DNA from: Brucella pseudogrignonensis
GTDB lineage: Bacteria > Pseudomonadota > Alphaproteobacteria > Rhizobiales > Rhizobiaceae
NCBI RefSeq assembly: GCF_002252525.1
Contig: NZ_NNRM01000037.1
Coordinates: 46,088 to 110,087, forward strand
Direction: 5' to 3'
DNA: 64,000 nt
Shown here piece by piece: positions 35,982-45,105 of the stretch. A model generated the notes under the pieces. That model was given only the letters and a program-made list of their open reading frames with translations, had not been told where the DNA came from and did no database searches. Position 1 is the first letter of the stretch. Each line of letters begins with the position of its first letter. The position numbers were made by a program, and so were the translations under genes.

Positions 35982-36908
35982 TTAAAGGCCGTTATGATCA
36001 AGCCGGCGCCAGGCGGCCGGAGTTTCGCCCACCACCTGTCGGAACACTTTGGTTAGGTGGGCTTGATCCGTGAAGCCGAGTTGAGCGGCCACCTCCGCCA
36101 CTGTGGCCTCCTTGAAGCGCAAAAGCTCCTGTGCGCGATCAATCCGCTTGGCCAACTGCCATTGTAACGGTGTCTGGCCTGTGGTCTGTTTAAACACATT
36201 CGAAAACCAGCTTTCGGACAGACCCACAGTTGCGGCCATCTCTGAAACACTGAGGCGACCATTGTGACTGACGCCTATTCTTGCGTTGAGCTTGTTCAAC
36301 TGAGCTTGTGTCAATCGGCCATTGCCCGGCCTCTTCTGGTCACACGCAGTGACAAGCATTCGTGCTAATATAGTGCCGATGAGATTCTCGACATACAATG
36401 TGTGCTGAGAGGGATTGCTGACTTCCTCTTCGAGCAACTTTGCGAGCACTTCAAGGGCGCCGATATCATGCAGTTCAACAGGGCTGCGCATCGTGGTCAT
36501 CGCGAGCGAGATCCCAAGGGATGGACGCAGATATTTGAGCAGGCGATCTTTGTGAAAGTGTAGATTGAGATGAGAAAAGCGGTGCGCTGCGACCGTGCTT
36601 GTCCACAGCGGTACACCAGCCGGAATGTAAATTGCCCGCGCCATGGGTCGTCGGTGGCTTTCGCCAAAGCGCTGCTGGTTCGATATGCGAATTTTCGACG
36701 AGACATCCTGGAAGAAGATCATGATGCGCGGATCATGTGACAGGAAATAACCCGAAGCGCCGGAGGGACTTTCAGCCTCCCAAAAGACGCTGACCAATCC
36801 GTCCAGAACGCGCCATTTCACCGGGGCGGTCACACGGATACCGTCCGCGTTCCAAATCATCGAATGCCAAAAGCTCAATCTGAGAAATGTCCTCGTCAAG
36901 GCGACCAC
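35982..36908 (-). CDS. AraC-family transcriptional regulator
   Basis: The 308-residue protein has an N-terminal ligand-binding part and a C-terminal AraC DNA-binding domain with two helix-turn-helix units (LSVSEMAATVGLSESWFSNVFKQTTGQTP, then ATVAEVAAQLGFTDQAHLTKVFRQVVGETP). Its position next to the TonB receptor and the ABC operon suggests control of siderophore uptake, as for PchR-like regulators. The start is uncertain: GTG at 36908 or ATG at 36860, neither with a strong ribosome site. Confidence 0.85.
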   Translation of the reverse strand: MVALTRTFLRLSFWHSMIWNADGIRVTAPVKWRVLDGLVSVFWEAESPSGASGYFLSHDPRIMIFFQDVSSKIRISNQQRFGESHRRPMARAIYIPAGVPLWTSTVAAHRFSHLNLHFHKDRLLKYLRPSLGISLAMTTMRSPVELHDIGALEVLAKLLEEEVSNPSQHTLYVENLIGTILARMLVTACDQKRPGNGRLTQAQLNKLNARIGVSHNGRLSVSEMAATVGLSESWFSNVFKQTTGQTPLQWQLAKRIDRAQELLRFKEATVAEVAAQLGFTDQAHLTKVFRQVVGETPAAWRRLDHNGL

Positions 36909-37080
36909 CTGGCGGTGCCAGCTGTCAGGGATTAAAGATGAGTAATTTAATCACCTTCATATGAGATGGCAAGTCGTGAAAGGGACGGCGAAAGAATGCC
37001 TATGCACGGTTGAACACGGTCATGATCGCGACTTGAAGCAACGTCTGACTTGTGCCAGCATTGGCCAGAGGAGGAGGATC

Positions 37081-38952
37081 ATGGTGTCGGCACTGTCGCA
37101 CATCAAGGAGATTGAGCGCGTCGCCATGGGTGGCGCCTCGGATCGTGATCGTCCGGTGATCCAATCCTGGCTACGTTGTCTCAACGATTATCAACTTAAT
37201 CCCGCTCAGACCCAGCAAGCTTATATCGTGCCCGATACATTGCTGCGTGAGCATCGCGAGCAATCGGAGGAACTTATTCGCATCGGGCGTAGCGGTCTTG
37301 AAGCCCTCTTCAGGCAGGTTGCAGATCAGAATTATGTTTTGCTGCTTTCAGATGCGCGCGGCGTCACGGTTGAATTCATGGGCGATCCGACATTCGATAA
37401 TCAGTTGCGCAAGGCGGGTCTTTATCTCGGATCGGAATGGTCGGAAGATCGTGCAGGAACATGTGCCGTCGGCGCCTGCATGGTTTCGGGCAAACCGGTA
37501 ATCATTCATCAGGACGATCATTTTGATGCCTGCCACATCGGCTTGACCTGCACGGCTGCGCCCATTTTCGATAAGTTCGGTGATCTTTCGGCGGTGCTCG
37601 ATATATCGCAGCTGCGCTCACCAACGGCAAAAGCCAGCCAGCAATTGGCGTTGCATCTGGTTGCGTCAACCGCGCGGCGGATCGAGCTTGCCAATTTGAT
37701 GACCCGAGCGGGCGAAGACTGGGTTCTGCGTCTGGCAAAATTACCGGATTTTCTCGATGTCGATCCGGATGCAGCACTCACCGTCAACGGCAATGGTATC
37801 ATCACGGGCCTGACGCATGGCGGCTTTGGCGCAGTTGCGCGCGCGATGGGCCGCCCTGATCTTGCGACAAGACAGTTCATCGGCAAGCCGATTTCCGACG
37901 TCTTCGATATCGAGATCGAGCAATTTCCGACGCTGATGCGAGGACGACCTAACGGTGAGCGTCTGCTTGAGGCGCGCAACGGTCTCACCCTGTTTGCAAG
38001 TGCGATTGCCCCTGTCAGCAGTTTCCGCACCTCAACGCCCAGTCAGGCCACCCGTTTGCCTGCCGCCCTTCGTCAGTTGAGTTTCGGTGATCCGGCCATG
38101 GAGGCGCTCCAGGCCCGCGCCGCACGACTTGCGGACCGCCATCTCCCCATTCTAATCAGGGGTGAAACCGGCAGCGGCAAGGAATATCTGGCACGCGCCA
38201 TTCACGACAGCAGCGCTAAACCCGGTCCGTTTATTGCGGTCAATTGCGCGGCTATACCCGAACAGCTCATCGAATCCGAGTTGTTCGGCTATGTGGCAGG
38301 TGCTTTCACCGGTGCGACGCAAAAGGGAAAGATCGGGCTCATTGAGGCGGCCAATGGCGGCACCTTGTTCCTCGACGAGATTGGCGATATGCCGCTTGTC
38401 CTGCAGAGCCGATTGTTGCGTGTTCTCTCGGAAAGCGAAATCCAGCCGGTGGGTGCGCTGAAACCGAAGCCCGTCAAGTTCCGGCTGTTGTCAGCATCCC
38501 ATCATGATCTGGCAGTTCTCGCCGCCCAGGGCCGGTTTCGCGAAGATCTGCTTTATCGTCTCAATGCGGCGACACTGACCCTGCCTGCACTGCGCAACCG
38601 GCAAGACTTCGATAGTCTCGTTGACCACCTCTTGCGCCGCATCGGGGATGAAGAGGGTGAAAAGCTCACGATTGACCGCTCAGCGAAGGCGAAACTCGCT
38701 GTCTATCGCTGGCCGGGAAATCTGCGTGAGCTGGACAATACGTTGCGTGTTGCAGCGGCAATGGCGGCCAGTCAGATCATTACCACCGACTGTCTGCCCG
38801 ATCATCTTCAACCGGATATTTTTGAGAACAATGATCAGCCAACCCTGCGCAGTCAGCTTGACGCCTGCGGCAACAATATCTCAGCGCTGGCTCGAAAACT
38901 GGGCGTCAATCGGTCGACGATCCATCGTCGACTGAAACAGTCCCAAATATGA
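37081..38952 (+). CDS. Sigma-54-dependent activator, AcoR-like
   Basis: The 623-residue protein has a GAF-type sensory region (about 70-205), a second sensory stretch (about 230-310), a sigma-54 ATPase domain and a Fis-type helix-turn-helix. Walker A is GETGSGKE (361-368), the sigma-54 contact loop GAFTGA is at 407-412, Walker B is LFLDEIGD (429-436), and the DNA-binding end is NNISALARKLGVNRSTIHRR. AcoR homologues activate acetoin or butanediol catabolism. GAGGAGG precedes the ATG at 37081; the frame is open upstream to 36961 without a good start. Its likely target promoter lies directly downstream. Confidence 0.9.
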   Translation: MVSALSHIKEIERVAMGGASDRDRPVIQSWLRCLNDYQLNPAQTQQAYIVPDTLLREHREQSEELIRIGRSGLEALFRQVADQNYVLLLSDARGVTVEFMGDPTFDNQLRKAGLYLGSEWSEDRAGTCAVGACMVSGKPVIIHQDDHFDACHIGLTCTAAPIFDKFGDLSAVLDISQLRSPTAKASQQLALHLVASTARRIELANLMTRAGEDWVLRLAKLPDFLDVDPDAALTVNGNGIITGLTHGGFGAVARAMGRPDLATRQFIGKPISDVFDIEIEQFPTLMRGRPNGERLLEARNGLTLFASAIAPVSSFRTSTPSQATRLPAALRQLSFGDPAMEALQARAARLADRHLPILIRGETGSGKEYLARAIHDSSAKPGPFIAVNCAAIPEQLIESELFGYVAGAFTGATQKGKIGLIEAANGGTLFLDEIGDMPLVLQSRLLRVLSESEIQPVGALKPKPVKFRLLSASHHDLAVLAAQGRFREDLLYRLNAATLTLPALRNRQDFDSLVDHLLRRIGDEEGEKLTIDRSAKAKLAVYRWPGNLRELDNTLRVAAAMAASQIITTDCLPDHLQPDIFENNDQPTLRSQLDACGNNISALARKLGVNRSTIHRRLKQSQI

Positions 38953-38961
38953 TGCAGGAGT

Positions 38962-38994
38962 TGCAACACCTGTTGCATCCAACCTGTTGCATCC
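38962..38994 (+). promoter_or_regulatory. Probable activator binding sites (UAS) for the AcoR-like protein
   Basis: A perfect inverted repeat TGCAACA-CC-TGTTGCA (38962-38977) is followed by one more half site; ACCTGTTGCATCC occurs twice with a 14-bp period (38968-38980 and 38982-38994). It starts about 100 bp upstream of the sigma-54 promoter, the usual place for enhancer-binding proteins. Confidence 0.7.
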
Positions 38995-39062
38995 GTTTAG
39001 GCTGAATCGTCTCCCGAGGATAAAATCATACGAAAACAGTAACCTATTCTTTGAACAGCAAT

Positions 39063-39078
39063 TGGCATGCGGCTTGCT
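39063..39078 (+). promoter_or_regulatory. Sigma-54 promoter of the dehydrogenase-monooxygenase operon
   Basis: TGGCATG-N4-TTGCT keeps the essential GG and GC dinucleotides at -24 and -12. It lies 35 bp before the dehydrogenase ATG and downstream of the inverted-repeat activator site. Confidence 0.85.
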
Positions 39079-39112
39079 TTTTCTTCCCATGAGGCAAATG
39101 GAGGAGAAATAT

Positions 39113-40186
39113 ATGCGTGCATTGCGCTTTTATGCTGCCAAGGATCTGCGCGTTGAAGACGTGCCACCACCTGTTGATCCCGGCCCGGATCAGGTCGTGG
39201 TCCAAAACCGTTTCTGTGGTATTTGCGGGACCGATCTGCACGAATATGCCTATGGTCCCATTTTCATTCCTACAAAGCCGCATCCCTATACCAAAGCGAT
39301 TGCCCCCCAGATCCTGGGGCATGAATTTGGCGGGGTGGTCAAAGCGGTGGGTGCGGATGTCAGCCACGTCAAGATCGGGGACCGCGTGTCGGTACAACCC
39401 TTGATCATGCCGCGCGCGGGCGATTATTTTGCCCAAAGAGGTCTTTATCATTTAAGCACCAGTCTGGCACTTGCGGGATTGTCCTGGCATTCGGGCGGCA
39501 TGGCCCAACAGGCTTTGCTCAACAGTTACAATGTCCAGCCGATTCCCGATAACCTCAGTGATGAAGAAGCGGCGTTGATCGAACCTGCGGCGGTAGCGGT
39601 TTACGCCTGCGATCGTGGCGGTGTCACGGCTGGCAACAGTGTGCTGGTGACGGGCGCTGGCCCTATTGGCATTCTGGTTGCAATGGCAGCACGCGCCGCA
39701 GGCGCTTCGCAGCTATTTCTGTCTGATCTCAATGAAACGCGGTTGCAGCTTGCCCGGGAAAAGCTCGGTGATGTGCATACCATCAATCCGAAACTAGAGG
39801 ATGTTGGCGAGGTGGTGCGTGCGGCAACTGAAGGCAATGTCGGCTGTGACGTAGCTATCGAATGTGTTGGCAATGAACATGCCTTGAAAAACTGCACCGA
39901 TGCCGTGCGCAAACAGGGCGTGGTGGTACAGACCGGTCTTCACCCGCATGAAAACCCGCTCAACTGGTTCGATGTCACTTTCAAGGATATCGATATCCGG
40001 GGTGCATGGGCCTATCCCACGCATTATTGGCCGCGTGTCGCCAGGCTGATTGCGAGCGGCCAGATCCCAGCAAAAAACATCGTGACCAAGACAATCGCGT
40101 TGCAGGATGCCGTTAGAGAAGGCTTTGACAGCCTGCTCGACCCTGCCGGCACCCAGCTCAAAATACTGATCGATCTTAAACGCTGA
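39113..40186 (+). CDS. Zinc-dependent alcohol dehydrogenase, 2,3-butanediol dehydrogenase-like
   Basis: The 357-residue medium-chain dehydrogenase has the catalytic zinc ligands in FCGICGTDLHEY and ILGHEFGGVV, and the NAD site VTGAGPIGILVA. The long segment PIFIPTKPHPYTKAIAPQILGHE is typical of (R,R)-butanediol dehydrogenases; the four-Cys structural zinc loop is not evident. It probably oxidises a vicinal diol to an acyloin such as acetoin. GGAGGAG precedes the ATG. Regulation by sigma-54 and the AcoR-like activator is inferred from the promoter. A monooxygenase gene follows. Confidence 0.88.
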   Translation: MRALRFYAAKDLRVEDVPPPVDPGPDQVVVQNRFCGICGTDLHEYAYGPIFIPTKPHPYTKAIAPQILGHEFGGVVKAVGADVSHVKIGDRVSVQPLIMPRAGDYFAQRGLYHLSTSLALAGLSWHSGGMAQQALLNSYNVQPIPDNLSDEEAALIEPAAVAVYACDRGGVTAGNSVLVTGAGPIGILVAMAARAAGASQLFLSDLNETRLQLAREKLGDVHTINPKLEDVGEVVRAATEGNVGCDVAIECVGNEHALKNCTDAVRKQGVVVQTGLHPHENPLNWFDVTFKDIDIRGAWAYPTHYWPRVARLIASGQIPAKNIVTKTIALQDAVREGFDSLLDPAGTQLKILIDLKR

Positions 40187-40243
40187 CGCATGCAACGCCG
40201 CGCTTGGGAGAGCTAGGCGCCAACATCTATGGGAGGAAATTTA

Positions 40244-42043
40244 ATGCTTGAGAAAACACCAAACGTGCGCGTGCAGGCCTTGCTCGAAAGGTTCGGCGCA
40301 GCACTTGAAGCGGGCCGCATCGACGAGGCGGTTTCGATGTTTGTAGATGATTGCTACTGGCGCGATTTGGTTGCCTTCACCTGGAATATCAAAACTGTGG
40401 AGGGGCATGAGCAGCTGCGTGACATGCTGCAATCGCAATTACAGTTGATAAAGCCGGTTCAATGGCGTGTTGCGCCGGGGGAAGCGGCGACGGATGCAGA
40501 TGGTGTAACGGAAAGCTGGATCTGTTTTGAAACTGAAGTCGCACGCGGCTACGGACTTATTCGTCTGAAGGGCGGAAAAATATGGACGCTTCTCACCGTC
40601 ATGTCGGAGTTGAAAGGCCATGAGGAAAGATCCGGCTTGACCCGGCCGCTCGGGGCAAAGCACGGTGAGAATCTTGGTGCGAAGACCTGGAAGGAAGAGC
40701 GCGAAGAGGAGGAGCGTAGCCTTGGTTATCAGACACAGCCCTATGTGCTGGTGATCGGTGGGGGGCAGGGCGGCATAGCGCTGGGCGCGCGCCTGCGTCA
40801 GCTCGGGGTCCCAACGATCATTGTCGAGCGCAATGCGCGTCCGGGGGACTCATGGCGCAAGCGCTACAAGTCTCTCTGTCTGCATGACCCGGTTTGGTAC
40901 GATCATCTGCCTTATATTGACTTCCCGAAAAACTGGCCGATTTTTGCGCCGAAAGACAAGATTGGCGACTGGCTGGAGTTCTACACAAAGGTGATGGAGC
41001 TTAATTACTGGACGCATTCCACGGTGAAGTCGGCAAAATGGAACGATAGCAACAAGGAGTGGTCGGTTGTCATCGACCGAGATGGCGAAGAAATCACGCT
41101 GCGGCCCAAACACCTGGTTTTTGCTACCGGCATGTCAGGCAAGCCGAATGTTCCGAGCATCAAAGGACAGGATCATTTTGAGGGCGAGCAGCAACATTCG
41201 TCCCAGCATCCGGGACCGGACGGCTATCAGGGCAAGAAGGTCGTGGTCATCGGGTCGAACAATTCTGCCCACGATATTTGTGCAGCCCTTTGCGAAGCTG
41301 GGGTTGATGTGACGATGGTTCAGCGCTCATCGACGCATATCGTCCGCTCGGAGCCTTTGATGAAACATGGGCTGGGCGCACTCTACTCGGAAGAGGCGGT
41401 GCAGAACGGCATCACGACCGCCAAGGCCGATCTGATCTTCGCTTCGCTTCCCTATCGTATCATGCATGAGTTCCAGATACCAATCTACGACAGGATCCGT
41501 GAGATCGACGCCGATTTCTACTCAGCACTTGAAAAAGCTGGCTTCCAACTCGATTTTGGTTCCGATGGATCGGGGCTGTTTCTCAAATATCTGCGACGCG
41601 GGTCCGGCTACTATATCGATATTGGTGCTTCCCAGCTCATCATTGACGGCAAGATCAAGCTTGCTTCGGGGCAAATTAATGAGATCACAGACAACAGTGT
41701 CAGACTTGTCGACGGCACGGAATTGCCGGCCGATCTGATCGTTTATGCAACCGGCTATGGGTCCATGAATGGCTGGGTTGAGGACATTATTGACAAGGAA
41801 ACGGCAGACAAGGTGGGCAAGGTCTGGGGTTTGGGTTCTGAAACGCCCAAGGATCCCGGGCCGTGGGAAGGTGAACAGCGCAATATGTGGAAGCCGACGC
41901 AGCAGGAAGCGCTGTGGTTCCATGGCGGCAACCTGCATCAATCGCGGCATTATTCGCAATATTTGTCGCTTCAGCTCAAGGCGCGAATGGAGGGGATATC
42001 CACCCCCGTCTACGCATTGCAATCCGTCCATCATAAAAGCTAG
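40244..42043 (+). CDS. SnoaL-fused flavin-containing monooxygenase
   Basis: The 599-residue protein joins an N-terminal SnoaL/NTF2-like domain (about 1-130) to a class B flavin monooxygenase. The FAD site is VIGGGQGGIALG (170-181), and the NADPH site is VVVIGSNNSAHDICAAL (333-349). The linker motif reads FEGEQQHSSQHP (312-323), matching the FxGxxxHxxxW/YP of Baeyer-Villiger and related monooxygenases except for His at the aromatic position. GGGAGG precedes the ATG. The gene follows the butanediol-dehydrogenase-like gene by 57 bp, so it may oxygenate the ketone produced there. Confidence 0.85.
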   Translation: MLEKTPNVRVQALLERFGAALEAGRIDEAVSMFVDDCYWRDLVAFTWNIKTVEGHEQLRDMLQSQLQLIKPVQWRVAPGEAATDADGVTESWICFETEVARGYGLIRLKGGKIWTLLTVMSELKGHEERSGLTRPLGAKHGENLGAKTWKEEREEEERSLGYQTQPYVLVIGGGQGGIALGARLRQLGVPTIIVERNARPGDSWRKRYKSLCLHDPVWYDHLPYIDFPKNWPIFAPKDKIGDWLEFYTKVMELNYWTHSTVKSAKWNDSNKEWSVVIDRDGEEITLRPKHLVFATGMSGKPNVPSIKGQDHFEGEQQHSSQHPGPDGYQGKKVVVIGSNNSAHDICAALCEAGVDVTMVQRSSTHIVRSEPLMKHGLGALYSEEAVQNGITTAKADLIFASLPYRIMHEFQIPIYDRIREIDADFYSALEKAGFQLDFGSDGSGLFLKYLRRGSGYYIDIGASQLIIDGKIKLASGQINEITDNSVRLVDGTELPADLIVYATGYGSMNGWVEDIIDKETADKVGKVWGLGSETPKDPGPWEGEQRNMWKPTQQEALWFHGGNLHQSRHYSQYLSLQLKARMEGISTPVYALQSVHHKS

Positions 42044-42050
42044 GCAGAAA

Positions 42051-42078
42051 TGGCGCGCGCTGACATCGCGCGCCACCT
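42051..42078. terminator. Hairpin between convergent genes
   Basis: A 9-bp GC stem TGGCGCGCG/CGCGCGCCA (42051-42059 with 42067-42075) and 7-nt loop lie between the monooxygenase and CorC-like stop codons, with a short T-rich flank on each side. It may terminate both units. Confidence 0.65.
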
Positions 42079-43368
42079 TTATCCTGCATCCTGCTGTTGC
42101 GAACTGACCAGCAATTTGTCAATGCGTCGGCCATCCAGGTCGACGATCTCGAAGGTCCATCCATTCCGACTGAAGCTTTCGCCGACGTCTGGCAGATGCT
42201 TGAGCTCCTCCAGGACGTAGCCGGCAATCGTATTGTATTCAACATCATCCTCAATCGGAAAGCGCATGAACTCGGAAAATTCGTCAATCGGCATCCAGCC
42301 AGAAACAAGATAGGAGCCATCGGCGCGCCGCACGATGGCCTGTTCTGCAACGTGGTCTTCCTGCATGACACCAATAATGGCTTCCATCACGTCGCCGGCA
42401 GTGACGACGCCCTCAAAATGACCGTACTCGTCATAGACAAGCACCATATGGGTTGGAGTACCGCGGATTGCTTCAACCACGTCCAGCGCATCGGAAAAGT
42501 CGGAAACCACCGGAACATCCTTGACGATGTCGCGGATCCGCACATCGCCACTCGTTGAGAGGTGATGAAAGAAGTCACGAGCCTGGAGCACACCGATAAT
42601 TTCCTCAGAATCCTCACCACGAACCGGAAGCCGGGAGCGACTGCTGCTTTTGAGCTGGTCGCGAATCGTCTCGATATCGTCCGAAATATCCACCATTTCC
42701 ACATCGAGCCGCGGCGTCATCAACCCCCGAGCGGTCCGATCAGCCAGACGCATCACGCCGGCGATCATCCGCGATTCTTCCGTCTCAATCACGCCGGCGT
42801 GGTGTGCTTCTGCAAGCACGGATTTGATTTCCTCATCGGTGACACTGTCTCCAGATTGCCCCGATTGCCCGAGCATTTTGAGCACAAGTCGGCCGGATGT
42901 ATCGAGCAACCACACCAATGGCGCCGCAAGTTTTGACAGAAGAACCATGGCGGGAGCAACGCGGCTTGCAACGACTTCCGGCTCACGCAAGGCGATCTGC
43001 TTGGGGACCAGCTCACCAACAATCAGCGAGAGATAGGTAATGCAGACCACCACTGACCCCACACCCAATGCATCGGCAATTGAAGGGGACAAACCCTGAT
43101 TGACCAACCAGCCGGTCAGTCTCGCGCCCAGCGTGGCGCCCGAAAATGCACCTGACAAAATGCCGACCAATGTAATGCCAATCTGCACGGTCGAGAGAAA
43201 ACGTCCCGGGGTTTCCGCCAGGGAAATAGCAATCTGGGCGCCCCTGCTTCCCTTGTCGGCCATAACGCGTAGGCGCGCCGGCCGTGATGACACAACGGCA
43301 AGCTCAGACATGGCCAGAACACCGTTTAGAAGCGTGAGAAGCACGACAATGATGATTTCAAGATACAA
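42079..43368 (-). CDS. CNNM/CorC-HlyC family membrane protein
   Basis: The 429-residue protein has an N-terminal CNNM (DUF21) transmembrane domain beginning with LYLEIIIVVLLTLLNGVLAMSE, a CBS pair (about 205-330; GLMTPRLDVEMVDIS and IGVLQARDFFHHL) and a CorC_HlyC transporter-associated domain at the C-terminus. Such proteins take part in magnesium/cobalt homeostasis; the 'hemolysin' label is historical. I place the start at TTG 43368, 10 nt after GGGGA, because the homologous sequence begins there; the open frame runs further to 43557. Confidence 0.85.
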   Translation of the reverse strand: MYLEIIIVVLLTLLNGVLAMSELAVVSSRPARLRVMADKGSRGAQIAISLAETPGRFLSTVQIGITLVGILSGAFSGATLGARLTGWLVNQGLSPSIADALGVGSVVVCITYLSLIVGELVPKQIALREPEVVASRVAPAMVLLSKLAAPLVWLLDTSGRLVLKMLGQSGQSGDSVTDEEIKSVLAEAHHAGVIETEESRMIAGVMRLADRTARGLMTPRLDVEMVDISDDIETIRDQLKSSSRSRLPVRGEDSEEIIGVLQARDFFHHLSTSGDVRIRDIVKDVPVVSDFSDALDVVEAIRGTPTHMVLVYDEYGHFEGVVTAGDVMEAIIGVMQEDHVAEQAIVRRADGSYLVSGWMPIDEFSEFMRFPIEDDVEYNTIAGYVLEELKHLPDVGESFSRNGWTFEIVDLDGRRIDKLLVSSQQQDAG

Positions 43369-44040
43369 ATTAGGTCCCCGAACATGATAGGAAAGCGCAT
43401 ATGAAACGGAAATTATCAGGTAAAGTTGCAAAAGGCGACATAGCCAAAGCCATGTTAAGAGACAGTAAGCGCTCGAAAGACCCGATTTTGAACGCACATC
43501 AAGGATAGCGCCACCGCTGCCATGTCCAATTATGCGGTCGTTGACCGCGCAACGCATTGTGCCAGGCCCTTTGTCCTCGCTTCGGCAAGTCCGGATTTTC
43601 GTCGTTCGGCAAGCATCCCCTCAATAAATAATTGGGATTTTCTTGGGTGGTCGAAAGGAATAGAATAAGCCCACACGGATTTCCGTCGTAGTTCTTGCCT
43701 TCCTGACAGCGCCAACCTTTCGAGCCACAGATACGGTTCAGGGATGGGAAGTCAAGGTTGGCCGAGCATAGGGATCGGATGGTCTGGTGGGCGTACTCCT
43801 CCCGATGAATGGCAGCGGCCGTCGTCTGGGTTCGGAAAGTGGAGGCGTCCGGGAATGCTTACGCAGCGCATCGTTTGTCGGCTTTATCGAGGCGGGTTTC
43901 CATCCTTGTTGCATTTTTGGCATCAGCGTTGGTGATCCTGGCCGACAGGATCGTGTTTATGTGAAACCATTTCTGGCCCCGTCGGTCTGGTCAATGAACG
44001 AAGATCCTCGTGGGCTGAATTCAGTTAAGACGGGGTATTG
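43369..44040. other. Intergenic region before the ArsR-type gene
   Basis: No gene is well supported in these 672 bp. A frame at 43787-44041 overlaps the ArsR start codon (TGATG), but its Gly-rich translation matches nothing I know. The sequence 43369-43560 should contain the CorC-like gene's promoter. Confidence 0.35.
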
Positions 44041-44394
44041 ATGGAACGTTTTCCTCAGTCGGAAAAACTCGAGAAGAAATTCGATGCGGCAGCCGCATTT
44101 TTCCGTGTCATTGGATATCGGAAGCGTTTGCTCGTCCTGTATTTTCTTCTTGAGGAAGAAAAGTCGGTTGGCGAGATCGCACGCGCCATGCGAACCGGCC
44201 ATTCTGCCATTTCGCAGCATCTGGCAGCATTGCGGCGGCTCAACCTTCTGGAACGTCGCAGAGTGCAGCAAACCGTTTATTACAGGGTTGCCTCCGCACA
44301 TGTTTACTGGATTGTGGAGTTCTGCCGCACAAATGATCTCGTACCGCAGCCGGTAATGGCAGCAGCCTTGCTGTCTGAGGCGCCCTATGAGTGA
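44041..44394 (+). CDS. ArsR-family transcriptional regulator
   Basis: The 117-residue protein is a winged-helix regulator. The core reads RLLVLYFLLEEEKSVGEIARAM for the first helices, HSAISQHLAALRRLNLLERRR for the recognition helix and wing, and QTVYYRVAS for the final strand. It lacks a clear ELCVCDL-type metal site, so it may sense something other than arsenic or zinc. It stands alone with no obvious target gene beside it; the downstream 500 bp are empty. Confidence 0.85.
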   Translation: MERFPQSEKLEKKFDAAAAFFRVIGYRKRLLVLYFLLEEEKSVGEIARAMRTGHSAISQHLAALRRLNLLERRRVQQTVYYRVASAHVYWIVEFCRTNDLVPQPVMAAALLSEAPYE

Positions 44395-44718
44395 CTGTCG
44401 GGCGCGGGCATCGTAGGCTGTATAAGCATCGGCGATCGGAACGCTTCTTCCCTTGAGCAGGGCTATACTAGCACGTGTGCAAGCGAAGGGAGGCGCGTGG
44501 CGAGTGCTGCCACTTCAAATGAGAGAATGACCTTAGTTCAAGACATAAGCTCTCTTTAGCAAATAGCTGTTCTATTTAGTATAAAGCGACGCTTGCAGCT
44601 GTGCGTTTAACACCAGCCAGTATGGCTCAATTCCTTGCCACGCAACGAATGCTGCGTGTTGTGCGTACTGAAATGAGAAAATCATCAATCTCCGCGCAGT
44701 CCAAATAGGGTGTCAAAC
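44395..44718. other. Intergenic region after the ArsR-type gene
   Basis: I see no gene, terminator or repeat here. The end of the stretch leads into the EcfG-type promoter at 44719. Confidence 0.4.
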
Positions 44719-44743
44719 GGAACCCCGTGAGATCAGATGCGTT
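44719..44743 (+). promoter_or_regulatory. EcfG-type general stress promoter
   Basis: GGAAC (44719-44723) and CGTT (44740-44743) are 16 bp apart. The next supported gene starts 160 bp downstream, leaving a long leader that may hold an untranslated or small RNA segment. Confidence 0.5.
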
Positions 44744-44904
44744 TTAGCAGATATCAACAGACGCTTGCCGAGGGCAGCGTCGCAGACATGAAACAGTTTG
44801 GGCCTGCTTGGCCCAGACCTTAGGACATGCACCGGCGACATGTATTTGGGATCAATCAGCAAAGATGCCGCTGCCCGGGTATCTGAGGCATGAGGACGGA
44901 CGAT

Positions 44905-45105
44905 ATGATTGAGAACGGCTATAAGCTTAGAGAAGATGATGACGGAACCTGGTCGGTCATTGAAGCCTACAGGAACGAACCCGCCGAGTTCGACGGGAAA
45001 CTCCAGACCGGACTTACGGAAGCGGAAGCTCACGAATGCCTTGTGCAACTGACCCGCAAATTTATGGAGCGTCAGCACGAAGGCGGGAGCGGCCGACTGC
45101 CCTAG
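44905..45105 (+). CDS. Small protein of unknown function (66 residues)
   Basis: The product starts MIENGYKLREDDDGTWSVIE and continues with an acidic, soluble sequence ending in GGSGRLP. The pattern of strand (YKLREDDDGTWSVIEAY) then helix (TEAEAHECLVQLTRKFMER) looks like a real small alpha-beta fold. GAGGA lies 8 nt before the ATG at 44905; an ATG at 44890 is also in frame. The upstream EcfG-type promoter suggests stress induction. Function unknown. Confidence 0.55.
   Translation: MIENGYKLREDDDGTWSVIEAYRNEPAEFDGKLQTGLTEAEAHECLVQLTRKFMERQHEGGSGRLP

Noticed and set aside
43787-44041. 84-codon frame whose stop overlaps the ArsR start (TGATG)
   Set aside because: The overlap looks like coupling, but the Gly-rich sequence resembles no protein I know and no start with a ribosome site was found.
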